This document shows positions 1-7,111 of a DNA stretch of 12,835 nucleotides, piece by piece. Numbering within the stretch: the stretch's first letter is position 1; the number at the start of each line of letters is the position of its first letter. The position numbers were made by a program, and so were the translations under genes. The notes under the pieces were generated by a model. That model did not search any database. It was not told the origin of the DNA and saw only the letters and a list, made by a program, of their open reading frames with translations. This DNA comes from JBCCZC01 sp039188505 (GTDB taxonomy: Bacteria > Pseudomonadota > Gammaproteobacteria > Xanthomonadales > SZUA-38): positions 1 to 12,835 of the forward strand of contig JBCCZC010000140.1 of NCBI GenBank assembly GCA_039188505.1, read 5' to 3'.

Positions 1-1
1 A

Positions 2-532
2 GAGCCGTCCGCCGCCACCCTCCCAGCGCCGGAGGGTGAGCGGCGCACGATCGCTGAACACCTAGGCACGATGCCCGTGCACGGGCACGTTGCTTCTCTG
101 ACCTATTCCATGGAGGACGCGGAGCGGCGGTTCATATCCGAGAACCCAGGCCTATGGCAGGATTTTCAGCAGGACCTCAGGCAGCAGCTCGCCGCGCAGG
201 AGCTCTCGATCGTGGCCCGCGTGAAAGCTGCGCTGATCAATCTGTTTCCCGCCGGAAGGGCGAACGCCGAGGACGTCTGCTTCGAGCTCGCCGTCAGCCG
301 CAGTACCCTGCAGCGAGCCCTCCGGGCGGAGGGCACCCATTTTCAAGCGATCCTCGACGACACCCGCCAGGAGTTGGCCATGCGTTACCTCCGCAAGAGC
401 GTGCTCACCGTTCGCGAAATCGCGCTCCTGGTGGGCTACCGGGATCCCAATAGCTTCACCCGAAGCTTCAAGCGCTGGACCGGGCGTACGCCAGGGAGTT
501 TCCGCGCTTTGGTGGGGGACGGGTCCGCTTGA
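2..532 (+). CDS. AraC-family transcriptional regulator, 3' part (5' end outside window)
   Basis: The frame is open from the left edge, with no in-frame stop before the ATG at 71, so the gene very likely starts upstream of the window. About 176 C-terminal residues are visible. The stretch from the ATG (SLTYSMEDAERRF, then a patch on loading W and leucines) resembles the end of the arabinose-binding-type N-terminal domain that precedes the DNA-binding domain in this AraC subgroup. Two helix-turn-helix units follow. The first covers the DVCFELAVSRSTLQRALRAEG region. The second is LTVREIALLVGYRDPNSFTRSF followed by WTGRTPGSFR, the AraC signature (usually GF.D.S.F.R.FK...G.TP..FR). AraC proteins bind DNA as monomers or dimers and respond to small ligands. 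The gene points toward the amidohydrolase at 886, so it may control it, but nothing in the sequence proves this. The family call is firm; the ligand and target are unknown. Confidence 0.9.
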   Translation, partial: EPSAATLPAPEGERRTIAEHLGTMPVHGHVASLTYSMEDAERRFISENPGLWQDFQQDLRQQLAAQELSIVARVKAALINLFPAGRANAEDVCFELAVSRSTLQRALRAEGTHFQAILDDTRQELAMRYLRKSVLTVREIALLVGYRDPNSFTRSFKRWTGRTPGSFRALVGDGSA

Positions 533-885
533 TCTCGGCCCATGACCGTCATCCGGCCCGGTCCCCGCGCAAGCCGGGTGGCGGCAATTGGCCAGGATTT
601 CCTCGTGGCGGCTATGGACGCGGCGATTGACCGTCTCCGGCACGCCGCTTCTCGAACCGCGCGTGCGAATCTCGCCAGCAGCGGCCGTCCCGTTGCGGTT
701 TGAATTCTGGCCGGCAAACGAGGACCGACGTGAAACGACACGCGCAAGGCGGGACCGGTCCACTATGGGCTATTTCGGCGAGCGCCGCGAAGACGCCTGA
801 GGCGCGCCAAACCCGAGCAAAAGGCTCTAGCCGAGGCTACGGCGGCTTGCTAACGTCGAGACACCGAACCGCTCAGGGAAGACCG
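533..885. other. Gene-free interval between regulator and amidohydrolase
   Basis: I find no convincing gene in these about 350 bases. The amidohydrolase frame is open from about 700, but the residues there are arginine-rich and unlike any domain, and the real start is at 886. A short CCCGG/CCGGG pairing near 558-580 could be a weak hairpin after the AraC gene but has no T-run. The interval presumably carries the amidohydrolase promoter. A TTGCTA element at 847-852 is about 34 bases before the start, but I could not pair it with a good -35 box. Around 650-680 there is a T-arm-like string that does not fold into a complete tRNA. Confidence 0.5.
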
Positions 886-2637
886 ATGCTCAGGATTGAC
901 CGTATCGCAGCCGTTGCCTTGCTGGCCTGGCTGCCGTTTTCGGTGTTTCCTGCCGAGAAGATCACCGAACTCAAGGTCTACACGGCGAAGAAGATCCTAA
1001 CCATGGAGCCGACGCAACCGGAGGCCACGGCCGTGGCGATCAGCAACGGCCGGATCGTCTCCGTGGGTTCCCCCGAATCCCTGGAGTCCTGGACCTCGAG
1101 GTTTCCAACGACGGTGGACGAGACCTTCAAGGACAAGGTTCTGCTGCCGGGCTTCATCGATCCGCATCTGCATCCGACCCTGCCTGCGATCCTGACGCTA
1201 TATCCATTCATCGCCCCGGAGGACTGGTCGCTACCAGCGGGCGAGTTCCCGGCCGCTCGAAGCAATGCCGAATACCTCGAAGCGCTCAAGCGCGAGGTCG
1301 CGCGCTACCCGGAAAGCCCGTATTACGAGGAAGGCATTCCCTTCATCACCTGGGGCTACCCCCAGCTTTTCCATGGCGATGTTTTCCAAGACGAACTCGA
1401 TGAGTTGTTTCCAGAGACGCCGGTCATGCTCTGGCACCGGTCATTCCACGAGCTGATCCTCAACACGGCGGCCGTCGAGCTGGTGGGTATCACCGAAGAG
1501 GAAACGCGGCCCTACGGTGTGGACATCGAATGGGACAAGGGCCGTTTCACCGAATTCGGTGCCAAGACCTTGCTGGTGCCGCGCCTCGTACCGCTGATCC
1601 TGACAGCGGAACGCTATGCGACGGGGATGGAGAACTTCGTCAGGATGATGCACCTCGGCGGCGTGACATCGGGCATGGATATGGGCATCGGGACCTTGGG
1701 CAACCCGGAGGACGAGGTCGAGGCGATTCGAGCGGCTGTGAATGCTGCAGAGACGCCGGCTCGGATCGTGCTGACCCCGCAGATCACCGACTTCATGATC
1801 CGTGAGAAGTCACCGGAGGAGGCCCTGGCCGAGGTGAAGCGTTGGGAAGAGCGCTGGAGCACCGGCCGCGTCAGGCTCGATGGCCACTTCAAGATCTTCA
1901 TGGACGGGGCCGCTTTCTCGGGGCTCGGCCAGATGGGTTTCCCCGGCTACATGGACGGGCACGACGGCATCTGGATGCTGCCGCTCGAGAGGACGTATGC
2001 GTTCGCGAAGACTTTCTGGAACGCCGGCTACCAGATCCACGCGCACACGAACGGCGATCTGAGCGCCGGCATGCTGATGGAATTCGTGCGGCGGCTGCAG
2101 GCACAACACCTGCGGGTTGATCACCGGACGGTCCTCGAGCATTTCATGTACGCGAAGGAGGACCAGCTCGCGCAGATGGCGGACTTGGGTATGGCCGTCT
2201 CTGCGAACCCCTACTACCAGTACATCCTGGCTGACATCTATGCCGAGCAGTGGCTCGGCGAAGACCGTGCACGAAACATGGTCCCACTCGGCGCGGCCGT
2301 CCGGGCCGGGGTGAGGACCGCACTGCATTCGGACGCGCCGATGGCGCCCCTCAGCCCGTTGACGCTGGTCTGGACAGCGGTGAATCGGAAATCCATCGGC
2401 GGCACCGAGAACAACGCCGCCGAGCGGCTGACGCTCGATCAGGCGCTTCGCGGCGTGACGATCGATGCCGCCTGGATGATGCGACAGGAGGACGAGCTCG
2501 GTTCGATCCGGGCGGGCAAGATCGCCGATTTCACGGTTCTGGATGCCGACCCCTACGAGGTCGCACCGGCGGCCATCAAGGACATCGAGATCTGGGGAAC
2601 CGTCTTCGAGGGCGTCGCGTATCCGATCGAACGCTGA
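886..2637 (+). CDS. Exported amidohydrolase, YtcJ-like (Amidohydro_3 family)
   Basis: Predicted metal-dependent hydrolase of 583 residues acting on amide or related C-N bonds; the substrate is unknown. The ATG at 886 is preferred because GGGAAG lies just upstream and the protein then begins with a Sec signal peptide (hydrophobic stretch about residues 8-22, ending near VFPA). The longer frame back to 700 adds arginine-rich junk. Family features in order: an N-terminal composite beta-domain with AISNGRIVSVGS; PGFIDPHLHP with metal ligands H94 and H96; KIFMDG with K336, the likely carboxylated bridging lysine; IHAHTNGD (H385/H387); DHRTVLEH (H413/H419); SDAP with D483; and a C-terminal LGSIRAGKIADFTVLDADP strand. 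All catalytic positions I can recognise are present and length is normal for the family. Family members include N-substituted formamide deformylases. An exported version suggests periplasmic processing of an external compound. Confidence 0.92.
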   Translation: MLRIDRIAAVALLAWLPFSVFPAEKITELKVYTAKKILTMEPTQPEATAVAISNGRIVSVGSPESLESWTSRFPTTVDETFKDKVLLPGFIDPHLHPTLPAILTLYPFIAPEDWSLPAGEFPAARSNAEYLEALKREVARYPESPYYEEGIPFITWGYPQLFHGDVFQDELDELFPETPVMLWHRSFHELILNTAAVELVGITEEETRPYGVDIEWDKGRFTEFGAKTLLVPRLVPLILTAERYATGMENFVRMMHLGGVTSGMDMGIGTLGNPEDEVEAIRAAVNAAETPARIVLTPQITDFMIREKSPEEALAEVKRWEERWSTGRVRLDGHFKIFMDGAAFSGLGQMGFPGYMDGHDGIWMLPLERTYAFAKTFWNAGYQIHAHTNGDLSAGMLMEFVRRLQAQHLRVDHRTVLEHFMYAKEDQLAQMADLGMAVSANPYYQYILADIYAEQWLGEDRARNMVPLGAAVRAGVRTALHSDAPMAPLSPLTLVWTAVNRKSIGGTENNAAERLTLDQALRGVTIDAAWMMRQEDELGSIRAGKIADFTVLDADPYEVAPAAIKDIEIWGTVFEGVAYPIER

Positions 2638-2651
2638 GCGCCAACTGGCGC
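2638..2651 (+). terminator. Short GC hairpin directly after the amidohydrolase stop
   Basis: GCGCC-AACT-GGCGC forms a perfect 5-bp stem (6 bp if the loop is two bases) beginning right after the TGA. No U-tract follows, so it is at best a weak intrinsic terminator or an mRNA-end stabiliser. Confidence 0.3.
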
Positions 2652-2721
2652 GGCGGAATTCGATTATCTAACAGTACCGAATTCTGAAGCTTATTCATGA
2701 CTGTTTATCCCGAAATTATCA

Positions 2722-2760
2722 GCCAATAGACTGATTGGCAGGGCGCTGGATTGGCAGCGC
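2722..2760. promoter_or_regulatory. Two tandem 18-bp palindromes, probable operator of the LLM-SDR operon
   Basis: Palindrome one is GCCAAT-AGACTG-ATTGGC (2722-2739). Palindrome two is GCGCTG-GATTGG-CAGCGC (2743-2760). Both have perfect 6-bp arms and 6-bp spacers, and their centres are 21 bp apart, about two helical turns. They also share the direct repeat GATTGGCAG (2733-2741 and 2749-2757). The sequence just upstream (about 2661-2720) is unusually AT-rich for this window and contains weak promoter-like hexamers (TTATTC and AATTAT, 17 bases apart). The pair ends 17 bases before the ATG at 2778. The geometry suits two dimers of a repressor or activator binding the same face of the helix. A role as RNA hairpins in the 5' leader is an alternative. 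Confidence 0.5.
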
Positions 2761-2777
2761 GATGAGATCGAACCCCG

Positions 2778-3770
2778 ATGAACACCGCATTGGACACTCG
2801 TTTGCCGGAGCCTGGTTTCCGGCCCATCAACGTCGGCTACGACCGCGTCTTCCAACCCGATTCCCTGTCGCTTGGTCTCGTTGTGCCGATCGAAAGCTAC
2901 CCCTCGGGTGCTGTCCCGAGCATGGACCGCCACATCGAGCGGGTTCAGCTCGCGGAGCGGTTGGGCTTCTCCGCGGTCTGGCTCCGAGACGTTCCGTTCA
3001 ACGTGCCCAGCTTCGGCGATGCCGGCCAGCTCCTCGATCCCTTCGTCTATCTCGGCGCTCTCGCGGGACAGACGTCGTCCATCGCGCTGGGCGTAGCGAG
3101 CATCGTGCTGCCCCTCAGACACCCCGCACACATCGCCAAGGCCGCGGCGACAGCGGACGCACTCTCCGGCGGCCGGCTGATACTCGGCATTGCGTCGGGC
3201 GATCGCCCAGAGGAGTTTCCGGCCATGGGTCGCCCCTTCGATGATCGCGGCGAGGCCTTTCGAGAGAGCTTCGACTACATCCGCCGGATGAGCGAAACGC
3301 GGCCGACCTTCCGTAACCGGTTCGGCGCCGTGGGCAACGGCATGGACATGCTGCCCAAACCGGTTGCCGGTCGACTGCCGCTCATGATCACCGGCGCGAG
3401 TCGACAGACACCGGAATGGATCGCGCAGCACGGCGACGGCTGGATGACGTACCCTCGCCCCGCCATGCAGCAGGCTGCCCTGATCGATCAATTCCGTACC
3501 GTCATCGCTGCCGCACAGCAGCACGACAAACCGGTGATGGAGCCCCTGTACATCGATCTGGCTGAGGATGGCGACGCGGCGCCGACCCCGATCCATCTGG
3601 GCCTGCGACTCGGCCTCAACCGGCTGCGCGACTACCTGTGGTCGCGCCACGAGATCGGCGTGAACCACGTCGCCCTCAATCTGAGATTCAGCAGAACGCC
3701 GCCCGAGGCGGTGCTCGAGCGGCTCGCCGAAGAGCTGCTTCCCCATTTCCACCAAGGAACCCAGCGATGA
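2778..3770 (+). CDS. LLM-class flavin-dependent oxidoreductase, BA3436-type (TIGR03571-like)
   Basis: Predicted luciferase-like monooxygenase of 330 residues with a TIM-barrel fold, using FMNH2 or F420; the substrate is unknown. The sequence closely follows the family I know as the BA3436-type luciferase oxidoreductases: an early LGLVVPIE strand, AERLGFSAVWLRDVP, FGDAGQLLDPFVYLGALA, the hallmark SIVLPLRHPAHIAKAAATADALSGGRLILGIASGDRPEEF, and a late ITGASRQTPEWIAQHGDGWM. No signal peptide is visible, so it is cytoplasmic. The ATG at 2778 has no strong Shine-Dalgarno, but no better in-frame start precedes it and family members start at about this distance from the first strand. Its stop overlaps the start of the SDR gene by ATGA, implying translational coupling and a shared pathway, perhaps successive oxidation steps on one compound. 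Two palindromes upstream probably control both genes. Confidence 0.92.
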   Translation: MNTALDTRLPEPGFRPINVGYDRVFQPDSLSLGLVVPIESYPSGAVPSMDRHIERVQLAERLGFSAVWLRDVPFNVPSFGDAGQLLDPFVYLGALAGQTSSIALGVASIVLPLRHPAHIAKAAATADALSGGRLILGIASGDRPEEFPAMGRPFDDRGEAFRESFDYIRRMSETRPTFRNRFGAVGNGMDMLPKPVAGRLPLMITGASRQTPEWIAQHGDGWMTYPRPAMQQAALIDQFRTVIAAAQQHDKPVMEPLYIDLAEDGDAAPTPIHLGLRLGLNRLRDYLWSRHEIGVNHVALNLRFSRTPPEAVLERLAEELLPHFHQGTQR

Positions 3771-4579
3771 CGACGCGTACGATTCTTCTCACCGGGGCGA
3801 CCGACGGCATCGGGCTGGAAACCGCCCGGCGCCTGAAGCAGGCCGGGCACCGGTTGCTGATCCACGGGCGCAGCGAGGGCAAGCTGACTGCCGCAGCGAG
3901 CGCGCTCAACGAACAACCCGGGGAACCCGTCGAAACCTACCGTGCCGACCTGTCGGTGCTGGGCGATGTCGATGCGCTGGCGCGGGAAGTCGCATCGCGG
4001 CACGATTCTCTCGATGTGCTCATCAACAACGCGGGCGTTTTCAAGATTCCGAACGCGCGCACCGATTCCGGGCTGGACGTCCGATTTGTGGTCAATACGG
4101 TGGCGCCCTACCGTCTCACGCGCAGGCTGCTGCCGCTGCTGCCGGCTGCCGGCCGCGTCGTGAACCTGTCTTCCGCCGCCCAGGCGCCGGTCGATCTCGA
4201 AGCGCTCGCGGGCCGCGTGCCGCTGAACGACAACCAGGCCTACGCCCAGAGCAAGCTGGCCATCACCATGTGGTCCTTCCATCTCGCGCGAGAGCTCGGC
4301 CCGGATGGCCCGGCGATCATCGCCGTGAATCCGGCTTCCTTCCTCGGGAGCAAGATGGTCAAGGAGGCCTACGGGACGGCCGGAAACGATCTCGGCATCG
4401 GTGCGGATATCCTGGTCCGGGCGGCGACCAGCGCTGAGTTCGCCGACGCGACCGGGCGCTACTTCGACAACGACCAGGGGCGCTTCGGTCCGCCACATCC
4501 AGACGCACTGAAACCGGCGCTCAATGAGCAACTGGTGCGCGCGGTCGACGGCGTTATCGCACGCCTCGAAACCGGCTAG
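3767..4579 (+). CDS. Short-chain dehydrogenase/reductase (SDR), retinol-dehydrogenase-like
   Basis: NAD(P)-dependent oxidoreductase of 270 residues, normal for a classical SDR. Motifs visible: the cofactor-binding TGATDGIG (residues 9-16); HGRSEGKL, where the arginine after the second strand suggests NADPH preference; RADLSV near 59-64; NNAG at 87-90; N110 in VVNTVAP; the catalytic serine in NLSS (135-136); and YAQSK with Y159 and K163. The layout resembles the retinol dehydrogenase/WWOX-like group of SDRs. The substrate cannot be read from sequence. The ATG at 3767 is inside the stop of the LLM gene (ATGA), and AAGGAAC about 6-11 bases upstream is a good ribosome binding site, so the two are cotranslated. 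The frame is open upstream to 3638, but that part is the LLM gene read in another frame. Confidence 0.93.
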   Translation: MTTRTILLTGATDGIGLETARRLKQAGHRLLIHGRSEGKLTAAASALNEQPGEPVETYRADLSVLGDVDALAREVASRHDSLDVLINNAGVFKIPNARTDSGLDVRFVVNTVAPYRLTRRLLPLLPAAGRVVNLSSAAQAPVDLEALAGRVPLNDNQAYAQSKLAITMWSFHLARELGPDGPAIIAVNPASFLGSKMVKEAYGTAGNDLGIGADILVRAATSAEFADATGRYFDNDQGRFGPPHPDALKPALNEQLVRAVDGVIARLETG

Positions 4580-4594
4580 CATCCGCCACCGTAG

Positions 4595-4726
4595 CTGGCC
4601 GCAATCCGCGTCAAGCGCGACATGCCCGATCCGGACCTGAGGCCCGTGGACCTGTGGATGGCCGCCTATGCGCTCGCGATCGGCCGCGAGGCGAAGATCA
4701 CGCTCGAGCGCGGTATCTGGCCGTAA
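4595..4726 (+). pseudogene. Possible coding remnant or small ORF of unknown type
   Basis: After an in-frame TAG at 4592, a frame runs to TAA at 4724. From the ATG at 4622 it reads MPDPDLRPVDLWMAAYALAI, then GREAKITLERGIWP. The composition (balanced acidic and basic residues, amphipathic helix, Trp at the end) looks like a genuine protein C-terminus and unlike the arginine-rich shadow frames nearby. There is no ribosome binding site before 4622, and the SDR stop is only 16 bases before the frame opens. It may be the tail of a gene whose front was deleted, or a 34-residue ORF. I do not recognise the family. Confidence 0.3.
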
Positions 4727-4737
4727 CCCCATGCTTC

Positions 4738-4788
4738 GGGCGGCGCGAAGCCGCCCTCATGCTGAAACGGCGGCGCCCTGATCGGGCG
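4738..4788 (+). terminator. Two consecutive GC-rich hairpins in a gene-free stretch
   Basis: GGGCGGC-GCGAA-GCCGCCC (4738-4756) is a perfect 7-bp stem, with CATG just outside each arm adding possible pairing. CGCCC-TGATC-GGGCG (4774-4788) is a second 5-bp stem. Neither is followed by a T-run. They lie after the LLM-SDR operon and before the next gene, where a transcription end is expected. The rest of the roughly 190-base gap up to 4917 holds nothing else I can name and probably contains the promoter of the gene at 4918. Confidence 0.35.
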
Positions 4789-4917
4789 ACGCCTGCCTTT
4801 GGGTTCGCGGAGCAAGAGCAACGCGGACGGTTCGCACCTTGCAGTCTTCGTCGCGCACTGGGCAGACTCGTCCGGAGACCGGCGGACAACCGCCAGGAAA
4901 TCCAGGGAAGGAGAACC

Positions 4918-5352
4918 ATGAGCCTACGAAACCGGACCCCAGCGCTACTGCTGACGCTCGTGTTTGCCCACGTCGCCGCGGAGACAACGCATGGCCGCTT
5001 GGCGGCCACGGACACGAAAGCCTACGGGGTGACGATGCTGCGCAGCCACGAGACCGATCCGCGGGCCCTCGTTGCCTTCATCGAAGCGAACTGGTTCGCC
5101 ATGGACCGCATCGCCGTCCAACGCGGCGTCCTCACGTCCTACGACATGCTGGCGCGGCCGCGCACCGAAGAAGACACGTGGAACGTCATGGTCATCGTCG
5201 GGTATCCCACGGCCGACGGCTACCCTGGGATCACGGAGGATTTCGAAGCAATTCGGTCAGACCATGAAACCGTGCCGATCGACGGCAAGGCGAGTCTGGC
5301 GGACTTCGGCTCCTTCGTGTCGAGCAATACCTTCCCTGCTCCGGAGAATTGA
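4918..5352 (+). CDS. Small secreted protein of unknown function, possible dimeric alpha/beta-barrel fold
   Basis: Conceptual protein of 144 residues. The ATG at 4918 is chosen because AAGGAGAACC immediately precedes it, the best ribosome binding site in the window. The protein then begins with a typical Sec signal peptide (positive residues 4 and 6, hydrophobic 8-21, likely cleavage around 21-26). The same frame is open back to 4654, but that part is not protein-like. The mature part has a strand (KAYGVTMLRSH), a helix (RALVAFIEANWFAMDRIAVQ), a strand with SYDMLARP, another strand (WNVMVIVGYP) and a helix reaching FEAIRSDHE. This beta-alpha-beta-beta-alpha order is that of ABM/NIPSNAP/Dabb-type small barrels, so a ligand-binding or dimeric barrel role in the periplasm is an inference only. 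I do not recognise a named family. No cysteines remain in the mature part. Confidence 0.8.
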   Translation: MSLRNRTPALLLTLVFAHVAAETTHGRLAATDTKAYGVTMLRSHETDPRALVAFIEANWFAMDRIAVQRGVLTSYDMLARPRTEEDTWNVMVIVGYPTADGYPGITEDFEAIRSDHETVPIDGKASLADFGSFVSSNTFPAPEN

Positions 5353-5442
5353 CGGCCAGCCGATACCGCTGCGCCGCTTTGCTAGGCTGAGTCTGGGTCA
5401 CAAGGGGCTGCCGCCATCCGACATGATCTCGCCCGCAGAGCG

Positions 5443-6091
5443 ATGAGGGAAACCAACAGCGGCTGGCTGTGCCTCGTCGCCCTGCTCGCGGGCTTGCTCG
5501 CCGCGCCAACGGAGACGTGGTCCACGTCCACTGGGCCTGTTGCCTTCGATCGCGGTCGCATGTCCCTGTCGGCACCGCCGGACTGGATGCCCGTCATGCA
5601 CGAGGATCAGGAGTCTTTCCAGCTACTGATGTTCGTGCATCCGCGCCACGGCACCATCTCGTTCTTCGCCGCTCCGGACCATGAGAGCCTCGATGAGGCT
5701 GCTGGGGGTCTGACGGAAACGAATCTCGACATGCTGGCTCATCTGGCGGGAGAAACGCCGCTCGACCTGGAAGCGCTGGAGCTGACCGTCCAGTCCGGCC
5801 TTCGGCCTGGACGAGCCGGCCACGTTCACCGGCCACGTACTCCACGGCGAGGGCAGCCGGCGGCACCGTGACTTCCAATACTCCGGCGACTTTCGGCGGG
5901 GCCGGTTCACGGGCGAGGGCAGCATGACGGTCAACTGGCTTTCCAAGGACGACCCGCTGAGCTACGAGGGGCCGATCGTCGACGACCGCGCTCACGGCTT
6001 CGGGACCTGCAAGAGCAAGTATCTCGACTATCCGTGTCGCTACCACGAAGACCACCTGATCGAGATCCAAGGCGTGTCGCTGCTGCCCTGA
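5443..6091 (+). pseudogene. Secreted MORN-repeat protein, interrupted by a frameshift
   Basis: Two frames join into one protein of about 215 residues. The first part (5443 to about 5798) has a signal peptide (WLCLVALLAGLLAA) and then a domain with MSLSAPPDWM and HGTISFFAAPDHE, which loosely recalls DcrB/PsbP-like small periplasmic domains. The second part (frame open from 5786, stop TGA at 6089) has no ATG before 5924. It contains GLDEPATFTGHVLHGEG, then two clear MORN motifs, YSGDFRRGRFTGEGSM and YEGPIVDDRAHGFGTC. Skipping one base near 5800 gives LTVQSG-FGLDEPATFTG without loss. The shift sits inside a strong hairpin (5793-5812). MORN repeats usually bind lipid or act as protein scaffolds. 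Without the skip, the first frame ends at 5871 in an arginine/proline-rich tail. Sequencing error, recent mutation and translational frameshifting are all possible. Confidence 0.65.
5793..5812 (+). repeat. Hairpin at the frameshift point of the MORN gene
   Basis: GTCC-GGCC-TTC-GGCC-T-GGAC forms 4 + 4 bp with one bulged T. Such compact GC hairpins cause polymerase slippage and base-calling errors, so this is a natural place for a false or true one-base insertion. Confidence 0.55.
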
Positions 6092-6169
6092 GTTTCGCCC
6101 GTCCTTGCCTCGACCTTCGCGGCTCGGCAAAGTGATGCGGGCATGGAAAGCGCGACCGGCAGGAATCCG

Positions 6170-7111
6170 ATGCTCTTGCGCCTCCTGGCCGGGGCGGTCG
6201 TCGTGCTGGCCGTTGCCCTGTTTGTGCACCTGTCCCGCCCCCCTCCCGATGACGCTGGCACCACCGTGGATTCTGCTCCCGCGGCGTCGGTCGCTGCCGA
6301 CCGCGTTCGCGAATTCGACGCCAACCGCATCGCCCCGCGTGGTCGGGTCGAGGTACTTCCCGAGCGGAACCGAACGGACCTACGCCAGGCGTCCCGGGCG
6401 GTGCCAGCGGCGAACGACATCGGCGTGTCCACGTACACGCCGGAGCAGATGGAGCAGTCGCTGCTACAGGTGTTCGGGGATGTGCTCGCACGCTCGGCCG
6501 CGTGGAGTGCGGCGGACTACCAGGACCGTAGCGCGCGTCGCGCTAGCCTTAGCGGTGAGGAAGCTTACGAGACCTACGGCTATCTGCGCCGCTGCCTTGG
6601 TCTCGACTACCCGGCCTCCGGCCTGCCGATAATCAACGTTCCGCGCGACTTCGTGCAGGCCAACTGCGAAGGCACGCCGAGCGGTGAGGCGCTGATCCTG
6701 GAGACCCTCGATTGGCTCACGCTGGCGGCATCGCGTGGCTTCACCCAGGCCGAGATTTCCTACTATCGCAGCGCGCGGCGGCTGCTCGCCCTCGATCCCT
6801 GGACGCCCTACCGCCATCCCGATCGGGTCCGGGCTTTTCGTAGCCAGTCGGCGAATTTTCTCTCCCGGGCCGTCATGTCGGGTCACCATGAGGCCCTGGC
6901 AGAGTATGCGCTCGCGCTGGTCGAGCGCATTAGCTTCGCCGAAGACGTGCCCATGGCCTACGCCTACGCGCGCGTTGCGCAGACCGTCAGCAACGGTCGT
7001 AACCCGGGTGCGAACCAACTGCTCGCCCAGATGGACGCCGCGCTGAATGCGGAGCAGCTGGACGTGGCACGGGATCTGGCCGACTCCCTGTGCGAGAGCT
7101 TCTGCCGATGA
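6170..7111 (+). CDS. Membrane-anchored helical (Sel1/TPR-like) protein, paralogue A
   Basis: Conceptual protein of 313 residues. The ATG at 6170 is preferred over the one at 6143 because AGGAA lies 5-9 bases upstream and the start then matches that of its paralogue, just before a single transmembrane anchor (about residues 3-20). A 6143 start would add nine residues. The region after the anchor is Pro/Ala-rich and then helical. The C-terminal half resembles Sel1-type helical repeats without clear repeat signatures: ETLDWLTLAASRG, NFLSRAVMSGHHEALAEYA, VPMAYAYARVAQ. Cysteines 142, 166, 308 and 312 match those of the next gene's product, which suggests two disulfides in the periplasm. It overlaps the next gene by ATGA. 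A scaffold or binding role is inference; no enzyme motif is visible. Confidence 0.85.
   Translation: MLLRLLAGAVVVLAVALFVHLSRPPPDDAGTTVDSAPAASVAADRVREFDANRIAPRGRVEVLPERNRTDLRQASRAVPAANDIGVSTYTPEQMEQSLLQVFGDVLARSAAWSAADYQDRSARRASLSGEEAYETYGYLRRCLGLDYPASGLPIINVPRDFVQANCEGTPSGEALILETLDWLTLAASRGFTQAEISYYRSARRLLALDPWTPYRHPDRVRAFRSQSANFLSRAVMSGHHEALAEYALALVERISFAEDVPMAYAYARVAQTVSNGRNPGANQLLAQMDAALNAEQLDVARDLADSLCESFCR

Noticed and set aside
645..690. T-arm-like string (GCGCG, TGCGAAT, CTCGC) suggesting a tRNA end
   Set aside because: One mismatch in the T-stem, no matching acceptor 5' strand about 60 bases upstream, and no D or anticodon arm.
847..852. TTGCTA, also at 5379-5384, as a shared promoter element
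   Set aside because: Only six bases, at different distances from the starts (about 34 and 58), and no consistent partner hexamer.
700..885. N-terminal extension of the amidohydrolase frame
   Set aside because: Arginine-rich sequence without domain character. It would bury the signal peptide, while 886 has a ribosome binding site.
2691..3755. Long minus-strand open frame opposite the LLM gene
   Set aside because: Complementary shadow of a well-recognised gene in GC-rich DNA. Its translation shows no family motif.
3632..4732. Long minus-strand open frame opposite the SDR gene
   Set aside because: Shadow of the SDR codons; Arg/Gly/Asp-rich without domain features.
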